From Perca fluviatilis (Eukaryota; Chordata; Actinopteri; Perciformes; Percidae), in NCBI RefSeq assembly GCF_010015445.1, contig NC_053123.1, forward strand, positions 7,276,434 to 7,340,433: DNA of 64,000 nt, given 5' to 3'. This document shows, one piece after another, positions 11,325-23,859 of this stretch. A model generated the notes under the pieces. It was not told the origin of the DNA. It saw only the letters and a program-made list of their open reading frames with translations, and made no database searches. The position numbers and the translations under genes are program-made. How positions within the stretch are numbered: the first letter of the stretch is position 1; every line of letters starts with the position of its first letter.

Positions 11325-13215
11325 AAAGAGTTAGAGAGAGGAAGGTGGAGGGCGTAGGCGGGTCAGTTGTGTTCCTGCACTCTGAGGACCATACTAGCGT
11401 TTGTGGCCTGTGTGTGTGTTTTTGAAAGGTGTGCACTAAAGCATTTTCACAGGTCCTTGTTTAGTGCAATATGAAGGACGCGCTGCCCTTCCACACCCTC
11501 CCATTAACATCATACAGTATGAACCCACATTAGCTCCCATCCCTCTTTGAAGTGCTGCGAGCTTCAGCAGTCCAGCCATCACAACCCAAACATTAGACGG
11601 CTTCCAGCAGTAAGAGGCGGGAGAGCAATTTGAGGTCGGGCATTACAGAGAATAGTAGCTACATCAAACAACCAGCAGGGAGCATAGTGAAAACCAAATG
11701 TGCTGCCAACATTATCCCAAGTTCGTTTTTTTATTTTATTTTTTATTTTTTATAAAGTTAATAACTATACTATGGTGGCGATAAGTACATGATGATGTTG
11801 AATGCATCTTAGGATGTCAGAGGATAATGTCTGCATGTAGAGGAATGACTACAGTATAAGCAAATAACTAATGTTACATAAGCTGAAATTTGACTTTCCC
11901 AGTCTGCGTAGCCCTTAAGGCTTTATGTGAAGTAAATTTACTGATCTGCCCATTAAGTTCTGGTTCGGACCGCATGCACCAAAAGAACACGCAGACTATA
12001 AATCAATGTATACTGGATTTTGAAGACAATGACATTGACATTTGGGAGTTTAAAAAATCCGACTGATATATCGGCCGATAAAAATTGAACACAAAGATGC
12101 CAATATCGATACGGATCCCTTATGTTTTTTTCTTTCTAAAGAATTGTGACCATGATGCACACTGATAAGGATGTTTTACATTACATTCAATTATCAACTT
12201 GACAATATCCTCTGCATTGTTTTATTCAATGACCTCCAAACCTAGTTTTGCATATAGGTACTGTAGCTTCTTGTTACTTATGGGCTGACATGTACACAGA
12301 TGCTGTTAAATCTGCAACTTTTTGGCATGAAAATGAAATGATTGAGATTGAACACCGGATTTAGCTGTTAAATCCAGTGAGATTAGTTGTACGCAGGAGC
12401 TAACATCTCCCGACATCTTGAAAAGGCAGGCTTTATGTGAATGCCTTCCAAACTGAATGACAACACAGGACATAGGGGCTTGTTGTGGGCGACTTCAACT
12501 ACTCGGTTGAAGTTAAAAGGGAGACATCATGGTCATGGTTAAAATAAACCAGCGTTGAGTCGCTAGGAGACAGAATGTGAACAGCCCACCCAAACCATCC
12601 TCCCTTCGAACTAGGAGAGTTGTCAGATAAAGGTTGTTTTGGATATTTGAATGAACAACCAATGCTGTTGTTTATCTGGTGAGGACTGCCTCACATAAAA
12701 ATGATTTGGGGCCCAACTAAAAAATGTTTACATTTTTGTTTAATGTGCCATCATGAACACTAAGACTGTCACTGTTGCATCTATGTTTAGTTCCAGCAAT
12801 AGTGGTGAGTTAAACGTACAATTAATTTTTATGACTGCAATGTCAATTATGTCAATGATGTTTTAAGACACCATTTGAAGCTGTTGCATTTTTTAAAAAT
12901 AGCCCCAAGGAAGAGACATAAAATTCTCTAAGTTGTGTTGATTTTATTGCCTTTTCATTTAAATTTAACTACCATTCAAACACTTTCCTGCGTCCTCACA
13001 TTGTGGTAGATATTTTCTTTAAGGCGTTTTGAATTCAGGTGAAAGCTCGTTCTTGAAGCCTGCGGGTCAGAACAATTATTGCTTTTTGCATTTTTTTGGA
13101 ATGATGGAATTTACCTGAGCAATTGTGAATTATTTGTAGGAGTTAATTGAAGTATGGCATGCAGAAATATGTTCCTGCACACATACAGTAATTCTGCTTG
13201 ACTCAATCATTCATG

Positions 13216-13702
13216 TAGCCTAGAAATCTAGACGCACCCTAGCGGCAGCAAATGTAATTTGCAGCCAGGGTCAGTCTAGCAACTCTCCGTTGGCTTGCGA
13301 GCTGGAAAAAACAAATTCTGGTCAGGCCAATCACATCGTGTAGCCTATAGCGTCGGTGGGCGGGCTTAACATAAGGACAGCATAGTTGCAATGGTTCCGC
13401 GTGAAATCCCTGCTTCTTGAAAACGAAGATGGCTGCTGCTGCTGGCGAACAGCGGCCTTTCGAATGTGGCTCTGGAAGACTTGGAGTTAAGCACTGAAGT
13501 CATTCTTAAAAAAGGAAGATGTGTTCGGAGTTTTGCCGACTGGATACGGCAAAAGTTTAATCTATCAACTAGCGTTGTTCTGGTTGGCTATGAGTGCAGA
13601 TTTCAAATTTGAAATACAACCGTTTATCCCGCCCCTCGGATTGAGCCCTGCCAATGGTGAGTTCCCAGACCCGACACCTTGATGTGGGTCTGGCTTGTCA
13701 GG
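13216..13702 (+). mobile_element. Small element carrying a RecQ-helicase-like fragment, 12-bp target duplication
   Basis: A 487-bp insert flanked by perfect direct repeats CAATCATTCATG (13204-13215 and 13703-13714). It begins TAGCCTAGAAATCTAGACGC and ends GTCTGGCTTGTCAGG. The interior reads ATGGCTGCTGCTGCTGG at 13429 and, in another frame, VFGVLPTGYGKSLIYQL at 13521-13571, which is a Walker A (motif I) region of a RecQ-type helicase. A frame change separates the two, so no full protein is made. A second, different element with the same kind of fragment lies at 25549-26020. The transposon class is not clear: the duplication length fits neither hAT nor Tc1. Confidence 0.75.
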
Positions 13703-14011
13703 CAATCATTCATGTGCCCTTGGATTAATGTGCCTGACTTCATATCACAAACATGTTAACAACCACGAAGACAACTGTGTCTTCTACATAATTATAATTC
13801 TTATAATAAAAGCAAACATTTCTTTGTCATTTGGCCTACGTTTTTTTTATTTATTTTTTTATTTCTTTATTTGATCAGGGACAATGCACAAAAAACATTA
13901 TTCTAAAAAAGAAGAGATGTCATGTGCCAGGTTATAGCAAAAACTGCTAATTTCCACCCGCAGTCCCTGGACAGGTTGATGTTATACTTACAAAAGTTCA
14001 TACTTTCATAG

Positions 14012-14639
14012 TACGGTTGTCACGATACCAAAATTCTAAACTTCGATACAATACTAGTATTGGAAAAAAACGATACTCAATATCTCTACCATGGCAAAAA
14101 CAAATGTAATGCTGTTTTTTTTCTTTCGTTTTCATGACCAACCTGCACACACTGCTAATACAGAAAAAGTCACTGAACACAAACCGACACAAATCACAAT
14201 GTGATTGTTTAATGAAAAATCTGATTGTAGATCTGTTTTGTTTTTTTGGCATGAAAATTTCACACCCCCACCCTCCACCTTGCTTCTCCCTCTCTCCTCC
14301 TCAATAGCTACAGACACAGAAATGGCACATCCTAAGGAAAGCTCATTGTGGGACTGGCTCTAGTGGCTGTAATTCTACACCATGGCTGAATTTCGGGAAA
14401 AGGGACTTCAGATCCAGTATTAGGGGACCACTAAGGTCTATATAAAAGAGACTTCAGATACAGTATTAGGGACCACTACGGCCTATATAAAAGCATCCAA
14501 AGAGCACCATGTCATGGGACCTTTAAAGCTTTGGTACTTTTGATAATATATGCATAATTAATGGAGATCGCATCGTTTTAAACACATGGTATCAAAAAAG
14601 TATCAAAGTATCAAAGTATCGATACTTTTGACAACCTTA
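14012..14639. mobile_element. MITE with TACGGTTGTCACGATACC-type ends, interrupted
   Basis: Left end TACGGTTGTCACGATACCAA and right end TATCGATACTTTTGACAACCTTA are imperfect inverted copies, the hallmark of a common fish hAT-like MITE (from memory). It has been split by the TTAA-type repeat at 14248-14526. No clear target duplication. Confidence 0.7.
14248..14526 (+). mobile_element. TTAA-type non-autonomous element, short copy with two internal 46-bp units
   Basis: Same family as 50038-50967. It shares TAAGGAAAGCTCATTG, GGGACTGGCTCTAGTGGCTG and the 46-bp unit around GTATTAGGGGACCACTAAGG, here present only about twice. The right end CATGGGACCT is followed by TTAA. The left end is degraded. 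Confidence 0.8.
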
Positions 14640-15508
14640 ATTTGGCCCAAATGACAGTCCCTAACCCTTACCATCTTCATTGAATTTGGTGTTACGAACT
14701 CAACTGTCCCATAAAAATCCTTAACAAGCTGGATGTCCTCTACCACGCTGCAGTGATTCCCCTACAAGCCTGTAGCCAGAAACAGAGCTGGCTAATCAAG
14801 CAACAGCATCATGAGCCAGTGAATCACTGCATACAACTGGGTTTGTTTGTCTTGTTAAATAATTCTGCAACAAAGTCGAAACAAGACAGCACCATTCTGG
14901 GGTCAAACCCAAACCTATTCAACCAGGCTGCAGACTATGTCTGTGATGCCCCAATTCCATGTCCTGACTGTGAACCAAACCTCATGCAGACATTATTCAG
15001 ACGTACTATATTCCATACATTACAGGAGTCTCCTTAAACCCTGGACGCTTTTACAAATATTCCACTCACAATCTGCTGCAATGTAGCATGTCATTTGTAA
15101 ACAAACCTGCTGCATCGATCTCAGAACTACACACAGAGTCTCCCTGCCCTTTAGGACCCCAACGCCTTTCAAAAAAATGATCTACATCAAGACTGCCAAT
15201 TGAACTTTCAAAGGATGTGCTGGCACACATTTTACTGAATGCGTTGGTTGTGTCTTTTGCCAAAAATCTTTCCTCCATGCCAAATTCATGCAATGCATTT
15301 TGATGTATTCCCACCACCCCCCTCGCCCCATTGACCATTCTGAATTACTGCGGGCATATTGTCAGAATAATTCACTGGCATGTATAAACAAAGTTTAATA
15401 AAGTATAATTGATAACTTTGGGGTAACTATTGTCACAGATGTTTTGACATGGTATTTTAGCATTTGATATTTAAATATTTAAAACAAATACTTACAATTA
15501 TAATGTGG

Positions 15509-15668
15509 GGGCAGCCTCTAGCTCACCCAGTAAGAGCATTCAGCCCACGTTGTCCTGCAGCAGGGTTCGAATCTGTGTCATCCCCCATCTCTCTCCCATT
15601 TTCATGTCTATCCACTTTCAAATAAACGGAAAAAACCCCCCAAAAAATAATCTTAAAAAAAAAAAGAA
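15509..15668 (+). mobile_element. tRNA-derived SINE, 13-bp perfect target duplication
   Basis: Flanked by AATTATAATGTGG at 15496-15508 and 15669-15681. An A-box-like stretch (TAGCTCACCCAGTAAGAGC) and a B box (GGTTCGAATC at about 15564) form a tRNA-like head. The body ends CACTTTCAAATAAACGG and is followed by an A-rich tail with C and T interruptions. The perfect duplication shows a fairly recent insertion by LINE-type machinery. Confidence 0.9.
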
Positions 15669-15681
15669 AATTATAATGTGG

Positions 15682-18448
15682 AAGACTGTTTTATTGCAGG
15701 GTCCTATTCCAGACCTGCATGCATCTAGGATTTGTATGCTACTGGTTGGTAAAAGAGTACCTTCGACCACTCTCCTCTCCATAAATTGAATAAACTCCCA
15801 GTAATAAGCAGCATTCACGTTTTAATGTTATATCTTCACCAGTAATACACGGTAACTAACTTAAACGGTAATTCAAAGACAATAAGTAACTGAATTATCG
15901 ACTAAATGCATCCACAATCCTAAAGGAATATAAAACAAGACGCAACAAGAAAACTAGCGGGACAAGCCACCAAAACATGCATTTGATTCCTGTGTTTAAA
16001 CTGCATTTATCCAGAACTCTGAGCAGAAACGGGTCTTTTTGTACCAAAAACTGTACTAAACACAGCAGAAAATCAGAGCAGCAGGGTGTCATTTCCACTG
16101 ACTCCCAGACACATTACAAAGCACCATTACAGAAGGCAATGAAATGTGCCATTTACCCTTTGGTGGACACTTTTAGTTGAAGTGTTTCACAGTTTTCACA
16201 TATTTTTAAAATGGACGACTCTTTGGGGAATTAGTGCTGTGACCTGACATTAACAAAACCATAGCTGCCAACAATAGTTTTTCCCTGCAGCTATTGTGAG
16301 ATGAATTGCAAATAAATGTTATTGTGATTAGTCAGAGTATGGTGTTAGTTGACAAAAAAAAACAACAAACTCATTCTCAGGTACAAGAGAGTGCGTAGCT
16401 TTGTAGCAGTTTGACTCCGGTTAGTGAGTGAAAGTCTTGGCTCTATCAAGAGCCAGTGTGAGACGAATCTAATGCATCTTGGCAATGAATAGTGTCCATT
16501 GATTCCACCACATCAAACTCACTTCCTCTTCACAGAGCCCCTCGCATGTCTCTTCCTTGGGGTTTTTTGTGAGTGAGAGAGTGTGCGAGCACGCATCCAT
16601 AGATTCTGTTCGAACAAAGAAAATCCATCCAAGATGAGAATTTATACAACTTTCATGTCTCCTCTGACAGTCACGAATGAACTGCCAACCGGAGAGAAAT
16701 CTTGGACCTATTTTTTTTTTTTTTTGACGCTGATTGAGAGTGACTGGTTATTTCAGGGCACAGCAACAGTTTCTTTAGGCTAGGAAGGTCATGTTTACGT
16801 TGACTGATGAAACGACGCTAGCATCAGGAACCTTCCACACGAACGCACAGAAGATGCATAGATGATTTGACCTCAGACCCGTGGTATTACGCCAGAAATT
16901 GTGGTATGACCTGCTCCTTTCTGAGAGCACCGAGAGCGCCTCAGCGCACAGCGACGGTAGTATCAGTGTGAGATCTCCTGAAGAGGAATGGAGCTGTAAT
17001 GTCATTTATCTACAGGCCTCTGTTAACGTTTGCTCCCAGGGAAGTACGAAATTGAGATAAAAGCTGGTGACCAATCGAGTGTCAGCCTGCCTAGTGCCTG
17101 GCTGCGCTGATGACGTGCTGATAAAAGCGACAGATGAGAACACATGCTACGTCTTCAGATCTCAGTGGCTTCATTTATCCAGGGATCTGCATGGCATATT
17201 AGTCGGCAAAGCTTGCAAACGTTATACCAAAATCAATACTGGGATGACTGATTTGCTCCTTTTTTTTTATTATAGGTCTGGTCGTAAAGATAAGTATGAG
17301 TCATTATCAAGAACAGCATAACTTCCCAGATTTAACATTAACGAGGGCCTTTGAGTCTTTGGTTTCATTAGTGGCAGTCTTGTTTATGAATGTGTATTGG
17401 TGGTCCAGAATAGTGACATGGGCTTTCACTGGGAGCCATAAACCACCTCTCCTCGGGGCTAATGTCCAATCTAGACAATGGACTTCGATCCAGTTGGTTA
17501 TAAATATAATTCTTTAAAATATTGTTTCACTTTAATAATATATTACCTTTCAACACAACATATGTTTCCAGTAACGTGTTTTTTGTTAACATATTCGTTG
17601 GCTGGCGAAGTCTTCTAGATCTACGGCCAGTTTTTTTTTTCTTCTTCAATAGCACTTCTAAGTTCTGTGAATCACACTATGTGAGCACTGGACATCTGAA
17701 TAGTTTAAAGTAGACCCAGCTAAATCTTCCTATTAAGAATTCTAGGACATGCTTATCTAAGCTTCCGTTCTTTTATGCCTCTTCTCTGCTGGTGATGTAC
17801 TGTACCATGCAACCATTTATTCATTTCTACTATTGGTCTTTTTTAGACTACAAAAAAGGTGATTGAACGTCTTGACCAAAATCTTGACTAAATACTTTTA
17901 CTAATAAATACTTGTCAGCCCTACCTGGATTGACTGACCGTTGACTAAGCCTTTTCGCCCGCAGTTACAATTTTTGGAAACCAACAAAGCAGGCGTTACA
18001 TTTTAAGCCAGCGACTGTCAATTTTGTCGGCTGAAATTGCTCATTTGAAACTGTCACTGGCAGATTTGACCAGCTGTAGCTGGCTACCTAATTAGGCTAA
18101 CGTTAGCTCCATGGATTGGTTCAAAACGCTGTCTTCGGTTCACTTGTTCACTTGTGAATGTTTTTACATTCAACACAAGAGAAAAGTTTTTTTTAGGTTA
18201 CGGCTAACCACTGTGTTTGACAAATCTAACACTAAGTCTGGTGACATTGGCTATGGTTGCTAATCCAATAGAGCATAATACAAAGTTGCTAACATTAGCC
18301 TACGCTCTGATAGCACCAAGGGGTGGATTCCACACAGTGGAGAATTACTACTGAGTGGATGTGCTAGTCATAAACAGGGCTTTTGTTTCATGAAATGTAA
18401 CCCCATAAACAAAGCTATTTATGAAATGGCCTTGAAAGTTACATTTGG
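15682..18448. other. Intronic DNA, no gene seen
   Basis: Open frames at 15895-17713 on both strands show no recognisable domain or splice-consistent exon. Short homopolymer T runs lie at 16712-16726 and 17630-17640. Confidence 0.45.
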
Positions 18449-19774
18449 TTACTACTGTACTGCCCTACAAAGGCAAAAGACCTTAACTCGCCAGAGTGTG
18501 AAACTGAGAAAAATGACTTTAAAGTTATCTTAATGTCCTGACAATTGAGTTATAGGTATAATATTGTAATTTTCACATTTTGTAGTGTAGACCTGTGTTA
18601 ATCTTATCTACAAAAAAATTTGAACTCAAATTTGACCTTTGACCCTTTGTCGGAAGTTACTGTATTCTGCCTTAGCATTGCCCACAAAATGACAATCGGT
18701 CATACCAAGGCAAAAGACCTTAACTTCTATTTTATAGCACAATGTTATGATAACAATGATAAATTTTACTTAAAATGTAAGCAATATTAATCCTATTGCA
18801 CTCACTATGATAAAAATGGCTTCACATTTATCAACATCATATGAAAATGATATATCAATACTTTTTTTCTGTATTTCATAAACAGGCAGTCACATGATTG
18901 ATTCACACACTCTGACAGACATCAGAATTAAGCATGAGTGTTTTGATGTTTTAATGCATATAAAGCATGTTCTTCGTTTGGATATGAGGTACTAATTTAG
19001 ACTCATTGCAAGAATGAAGACATGAACATAAAGATGCCGTCATTCACGTGCATATTAAGTAGCCACGTTGGTTTGTTTTGATCTTATAATACTTTCATAG
19101 ATGCTCTGCAGAGAGCATGGTTAGTTTAGCCAGCAGTTAACTTCACAAGAATTTGTCCACATTTCAAGATTTGTGGCAAACTAAGAAACAGTTAGACTAC
19201 AAACCGACAGCTTTTATTTTAGCTTCTTTGTTAAAATTCGCTATTTAGAGTAGAGAATAGCTGTGTTTGTGTAAACAGCGCGTGGAGAGTGGACTGCGCC
19301 CAGACAGAGATTTAAATATATCGCTTCCTACACGTGTATGCCTGTAGACAGGTGAGTGGGTATTGATACGTATTTACTTTTAGGTTTTATTGTAGCCTAC
19401 TTACAGTAACGAGCGTAGCAATATTTTTCCCAGTCAGGTACATGTGCTGCGCGTCAGCGTCGTCCTCTGCTGTGCGTGCGTGCGTGCGTGCGCAGTGCGA
19501 GCATCGCATTTACAGAGTACCTTGAAGTACCATGAAACTAAGACAAAGAACCGTAACTGATGTTATGTTACGGTATTCTGCCTTGGCTTCTCTACGGCTT
19601 TTGAAGTTACGGCAAAGACAACACATAATTTTCTCCCCAAAACAATAAAATTGACTCAAGATATTTGTTCACATGATAAAGCAGATCTTTAATATTCCAA
19701 AAATGACAATAACTCATTTTCGACCATAATTGAGTTACGGTCTTTTCGCTTTGCACGGCAGTGTAGGTAGTAAG
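18449..19774. mobile_element. 1.3-kb non-autonomous DNA element with TTACTAC...CAAAGGCAAAAGACC inverted ends
   Basis: The left end (TTACTACTGTACTGCC, then CAAAGGCAAAAGACCTTAAC) and the right end read inward (TTACTACCTACACTGCC, then CAAAGCGAAAAGACCGTAAC) are inverted copies over about 45 bp. Repeated words such as GTATTCTGCCTT and CAAAAGACCTTAACT recur inside (18663, 18712, 19573). There is no transposase frame. Superfamily uncertain. Confidence 0.75.
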
Positions 19775-20100
19775 CTAATCATGCTAACGATTGCATCTCA
19801 CGTTGGAGCAGATAAAAACCCTGTTCAACCCATTCCTTGCACTTTTGCTTGTGTTTTTGGTATTAGAGTGGCTTTAAAAAAGACACCACCCTTCAAACTC
19901 TCAACTAAAAGCAAAGTATTGCTCTTACTACAGCTCCATACACGCTACCTCAACAGAGAAATCCAAAGCGTGACAGGCCTGCCCTAACTAGTTCGTTAGT
20001 TGCTAAGCTATGATTGGACAATCTCTGTTCGTCAAAGGCTTTCATGCACAGTTGGCACCAAATACACCTTAAAAGAATTTAAAACAGAAACAGGTCTTAC
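19775..20100. other. Intronic DNA next to tmeff2 exon 2
   Basis: Non-coding sequence directly after the exon 2 donor on the minus strand. Nothing else seen. Confidence 0.5.
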
Positions 20101-20210
20101 CTTAAAGTCACAAATGCACTTCACCATGTTTCCAATTCTTAGACACTCCCCATCGAACTTGCAGGCGTTGGTGTCGCACAAGAACAGGTCCGTGTCCCGG
20201 TCATCAAAAC
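20101..20210 (-). CDS. tmeff2: tmeff2 coding exon 2: start of first follistatin-like module
   Basis: Second coding exon of tomoregulin-2. It is 110 bp: two bases that finish the glycine begun in exon 1, then 36 codons. The translation includes DLFLCDTNACKFDGECLRIG and ends CICDFK, giving five cysteines in the spacing of the EGF-like beginning of a follistatin module. It closely resembles the same stretch of vertebrate TMEFF2. The acceptor is CCTCCAG just above 20210 and the donor is AAG|GTAAGA at 20100-20095, so both boundaries and the phase agree with the known gene structure. The remaining follistatin, EGF, transmembrane and short cytoplasmic parts are not seen in the window and should lie to the left of position 1. 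The exon sits alone among transposon-rich intron sequence, yet it has no stop, frameshift or missing cysteine. Confidence 0.95.
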
Positions 20211-20243
20211 CTGGAGGACCAAAGCCAACAAGAGACTGGTGAC

Positions 20244-22310
20244 TAAATGTTTCTCTGTTCAGCCCTCAAGCAACCCTAACCTGAGCCCCCGTCCAGGGTC
20301 GTCCGTAACGAGTGGGTACCATTAGTCACGGCTCCCACAGCACAAAGCACTCTTAGATCATATACTGTGCACTTTAAAAAAAAGACAATACTAGTACACA
20401 TGCTTGTCCTTAGCTGCCAGAATGATGAAATACATTTAAAAAACACATGTCTCTGGAGGGATGAACAAAAGATATTTCTTCATTTTCATTCATCATGTTT
20501 TGGTGATTGTGGTAGACAGCGCTGTTGAATACGTCGGTCCACAGACTCCCATAGGTGTTTAATAGAGGAGACATCTGGTGACTGTAGAGGCCATAGAATA
20601 TGATTCAAATCATGTTGTGACCTGTATGGAAGCATCTGCATCCACCGTGTTTCTCTACTAATTTGTTCCGGTTTTTCCTGTGCTATTTGTTTGTGTACAA
20701 GGAGGCTGACTCTGGGGCGTTGTCCTGGAGAAGCAAACGTGGGATATGATCCGATTCAGGCTGCGTTAGGGATCTCAAATGACTCCAACAAAGCATCCTG
20801 AATCAAATCAAAGAGTCACATGGGCATGAGACTAGACTGAGCTCGGGGCTATTATTCTACCTGAACTGATTGCTTACAAAAAGCAACCCTATGTACATGC
20901 AGGGCTTTTGCATTTCAAAGTACATATGTCTACAGCAAATTTCGACAGAATTCCAGCTGACATGATAGAGCTGGACATTATAGTTATGAAAGCATTATCA
21001 ATGATCCATGTAAGGGCCTATTTATCCTACAGTATAAACTCCTTAATGTCAAGGTAAAAGAAGCAAAGGTGATGTTTTATTCCCTGTTTGCTGTAGATGT
21101 AAATTCAAATGACTGGGGAAACAGTTAAACTCATTATGATACGATACTAAAGTTACTGACACAGGCCACATTTCCAGCAGCATACATTTTTTTATCAAAC
21201 CCTATGACTTGATGGAATCCAATGAAGAAAACATACTCTGTGCTTATTTTGATGATGCATTACTAATTGAATTGCACCCTGTTTTGGGATGTTGTGTAGT
21301 AATGGAAGCCACTTTTTTTTCTTCTGATTCTCAGTTTGTTTTGACTGCTTATGTATTTGCAGGGCTTAGTGTAAAAGTCATTATTATGCATCTGTAAAAT
21401 CTGCTACATCAGCTTTAAGAGACACTAGAGCCTGACTGATATACCAGTTATATAGGCTTATCACAGATATGCCAAACAGAATTACAGTATATTCATGAAT
21501 AATAGGCTGCTTTGCTGTTTTTAGTTAACCCTGATTTTTTTTTAACATATTTTTGTTGTATAATTCAATTCAGTTCAATTCGTCTCATTTGAAGGATCCT
21601 TGCCAAAACTCTTTGTGAATATGTTAATGACAAAGACATATAGGACATGTACTTATCACACTTTTACACTCAAGCGTGAATATTGCTGTTGGCCTTTTAT
21701 AGTCCATCGGTCAAGCTCTAGTCTTTACACGCAGGGCAAATAAACAGATTAAAGATTAAACGTGGCTACATGTCTTACACTGACACAATTTAACTAAAGC
21801 CCATGGCACGTGTGTTTCTTTCAAAGCATGACGTTGCTGGCACAAATATGCAAATACTTCTTTGAATCTCAGTTTCTGAAGAAGTTACAAAGGTGTCTTC
21901 TAACCATGCTCGCAAATAAAGAGCAACAGGGCCACTGCAGCAAAAAAAAAAACAGAACTGTAGAAACTGATAAGATAACTGGATGTGGCACCTTATTTGT
22001 TATTGTGTGTGCTGGTTTAAGGTAATTAAGTAAAACCTAAGATAGAATTTTACTTAAAGTGTGGCTTTCCGGCTGCATTACGGCTTGGTAGTTTTAAACA
22101 TTTATATCATGTTTCATTAAGCATTAAATATGACAAATATTGTAATTGAAGAAGAGCCTGAAGTCTGGAATGCGTGGTATATTTGGAATTTAGAGTGAGG
22201 AAAGATACTTATCTTTGATGTTCAAAGATGAGCAATGTGTGTTTTTTTCCCTTTATTTGTCTCAGTTCATGCTTTGTAGCCTTATGGAAAATTGCTTAAA
22301 GCTAGGCATG
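20244..22310. other. Intronic DNA, mostly featureless
   Basis: The stretch 20470-20800 has wording (ATAGGTGTTTAATAGAGG, GACATCTGGTGACTGTAGAGG) like an old transposon remnant, but I cannot name it. A MITE end remnant lies at 21424-21475. No gene seen. Confidence 0.4.
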
Positions 22311-22318
22311 CAAAGTAT

Positions 22319-22811
22319 CAGTGGTGGAATGTAACTTAATATATTTCCTTAAGTACAAATTTGAGGTACTTGTACGTGACTTGAGTCTTTTCTTTTCATG
22401 CCACTTTCTACTTCTACTCCACTACATTTCAGAGAGAAATATTGCACTTTTTATTCCACTACATTCATCTATAACAGCTTTAGTTACTTTATAAATTAAG
22501 ATTTTTGCACACAAAACACAGTTTATAAATATGATTTATTATAAATTAAACTACCCAACAATATAATGGCCTACAAGTCCAGCTGAAATGATTAAACCAT
22601 TAAACACACAGAACTGTTTGGATCGTTTCCAGTTTATATTTTTTCTGCATTTAGTACTTCTACTTTTAATACTTTAAGTACATTTTCCTGATGATACTTA
22701 CATACTTTTACTTAAGTAACATTTTCAATGCAGGACTTTTACTTGTATTTTTACAGTGTGGTGTTAGTACTTTTACTTAAGTAAAGGATCTGAATACTTC
22801 TTCCGCCACTG
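22319..22811. mobile_element. hAT-type MITE with 8-bp target duplication CAAAGTAT
   Basis: The ends CAGTGGTGGAATG and CTTCCGCCACTG are inverted copies. The element is flanked by CAAAGTAT at 22311-22318 and 22812-22819, the 8-bp duplication of hAT elements. The interior is rich in AAGTACTTTTACTT words. A truncated relative lies at 58390-58748. Confidence 0.92.
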
Positions 22812-23145
22812 CAAAGTATTTTACCTAGGTGACTCTGATCAAGTGGATATGAATTAAAAGTGTTGAGGCACAGACATCTCTTAAAAGTAATAGAATTAAA
22901 TGTCAGATTATTTTCATTAACTTTATTTAACCAGTATAAACAAAAAACTCCTAATTGAGTGCTAAACTGATCTCCAACAGGTATTCTCTGTTGGCACGCC
23001 GTCCTCTATATGGAGCACAAATGTCAAGTTCAGCTTGCTAACAGCTCTCCTGCAGCTGCTACCATGTCACTGTCAGGCTCAAAGACGCCTCAGCATGCTT
23101 TCTTACAATGTTACACTCTCACTGTGCTACCCACTAGCCCAGCAT

Positions 23146-23660
23146 TAGGTTTGCACGATATGAGGAAAATATCTAATTGTGATTATTTTGACTGATACTG
23201 TGATTGTGACATGATTCTGCTAATGCTTGCTCTTGGGGGAATTATTGGAATTGTTGGGGCTTTGTAAATTATAGAGTGTGGTCTAGACCTACTCTATCTG
23301 TAAAGTGTCTCACGATAACTCTTATTATGATCTGATACTATAAATAAAATTGAATTGAATTCACGATATTGGAGGGAATGGCCATTTTTGTTTAATTGTT
23401 CTAGTTTTCAAAATTAATTTTCTTTTAATTAAAGAAAAAAATAAAATGATTATAGTGTGATTTTTTTTTTTCTGCAAGGATCTGTACCAAACAAAGATTT
23501 TTTTCTTTAGTCTGTAGGACAGGATTTGTAGGCCGGGACGTCTCTGCAGCACCACAATACATATTTTGCCTTTAATAAATATTGCGCCCCCCTGTGATTT
23601 GGATAGTGCACTAGTCCACATTGCGATTTCGATAACATTGCGTTTAGTTGTGCAGCCCTA
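23146..23660. mobile_element. hAT-type MITE with 8-bp target duplication CCCAGCAT
   Basis: Ends TAGGTTTGCACGATA and GTTGTGCAGCCCTA are inverted copies (TAGG.TGCAC). The flanks are CCCAGCAT at 23138-23145 and 23661-23668. A copy of the 150-bp interspersed repeat is nested at 23219-23361. Confidence 0.9.
23219..23361 (-). repeat. Short interspersed repeat (AATTTTATTTATAGTATC family), nested copy
   Basis: Reverse-strand copy of the family at 1829 and 48930, about 90 percent alike by eye. It sits inside the hAT MITE. Confidence 0.85.
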
Positions 23661-23859
23661 CCCAGCATGTAGCTCTACTGTGTGTTTCATGTCATACTTG
23701 GCCAAGGTTTTTGACGTCATTCAGGTAGTTTCATTCAAATAACAGCCACCATCCAATCTAGATCAGCAAAAACACAATAAACTACAATTACCGCCTCGCA
23801 GGTGCATGCCTCTGTTAACCAATCAATTTGCAGTTTACCACAGTTTACCACATTAGTGT

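Larger units (their letters stand above)
10339..13203. other. Intronic DNA with GT microsatellites, no gene seen
   Basis: GT runs as listed. A short remnant at 12056-12120 (CCGACTGATATATCGGCCGATAAA) looks like the end of a common fish MITE, with a related remnant at 21424-21475. Nothing else recognisable. Confidence 0.5.
1..20100 (-). other. tmeff2: tmeff2 intron 2, first 20.1 kb (continues off the window)
   Basis: Begins with the exon 2 donor GTAAGA. I looked for the next expected exon (rest of the first follistatin module, with CGSNG-like residues) on the minus strand and did not see it, so the intron is inferred to run past position 1. The contents are repeats, listed separately. Confidence 0.75.
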
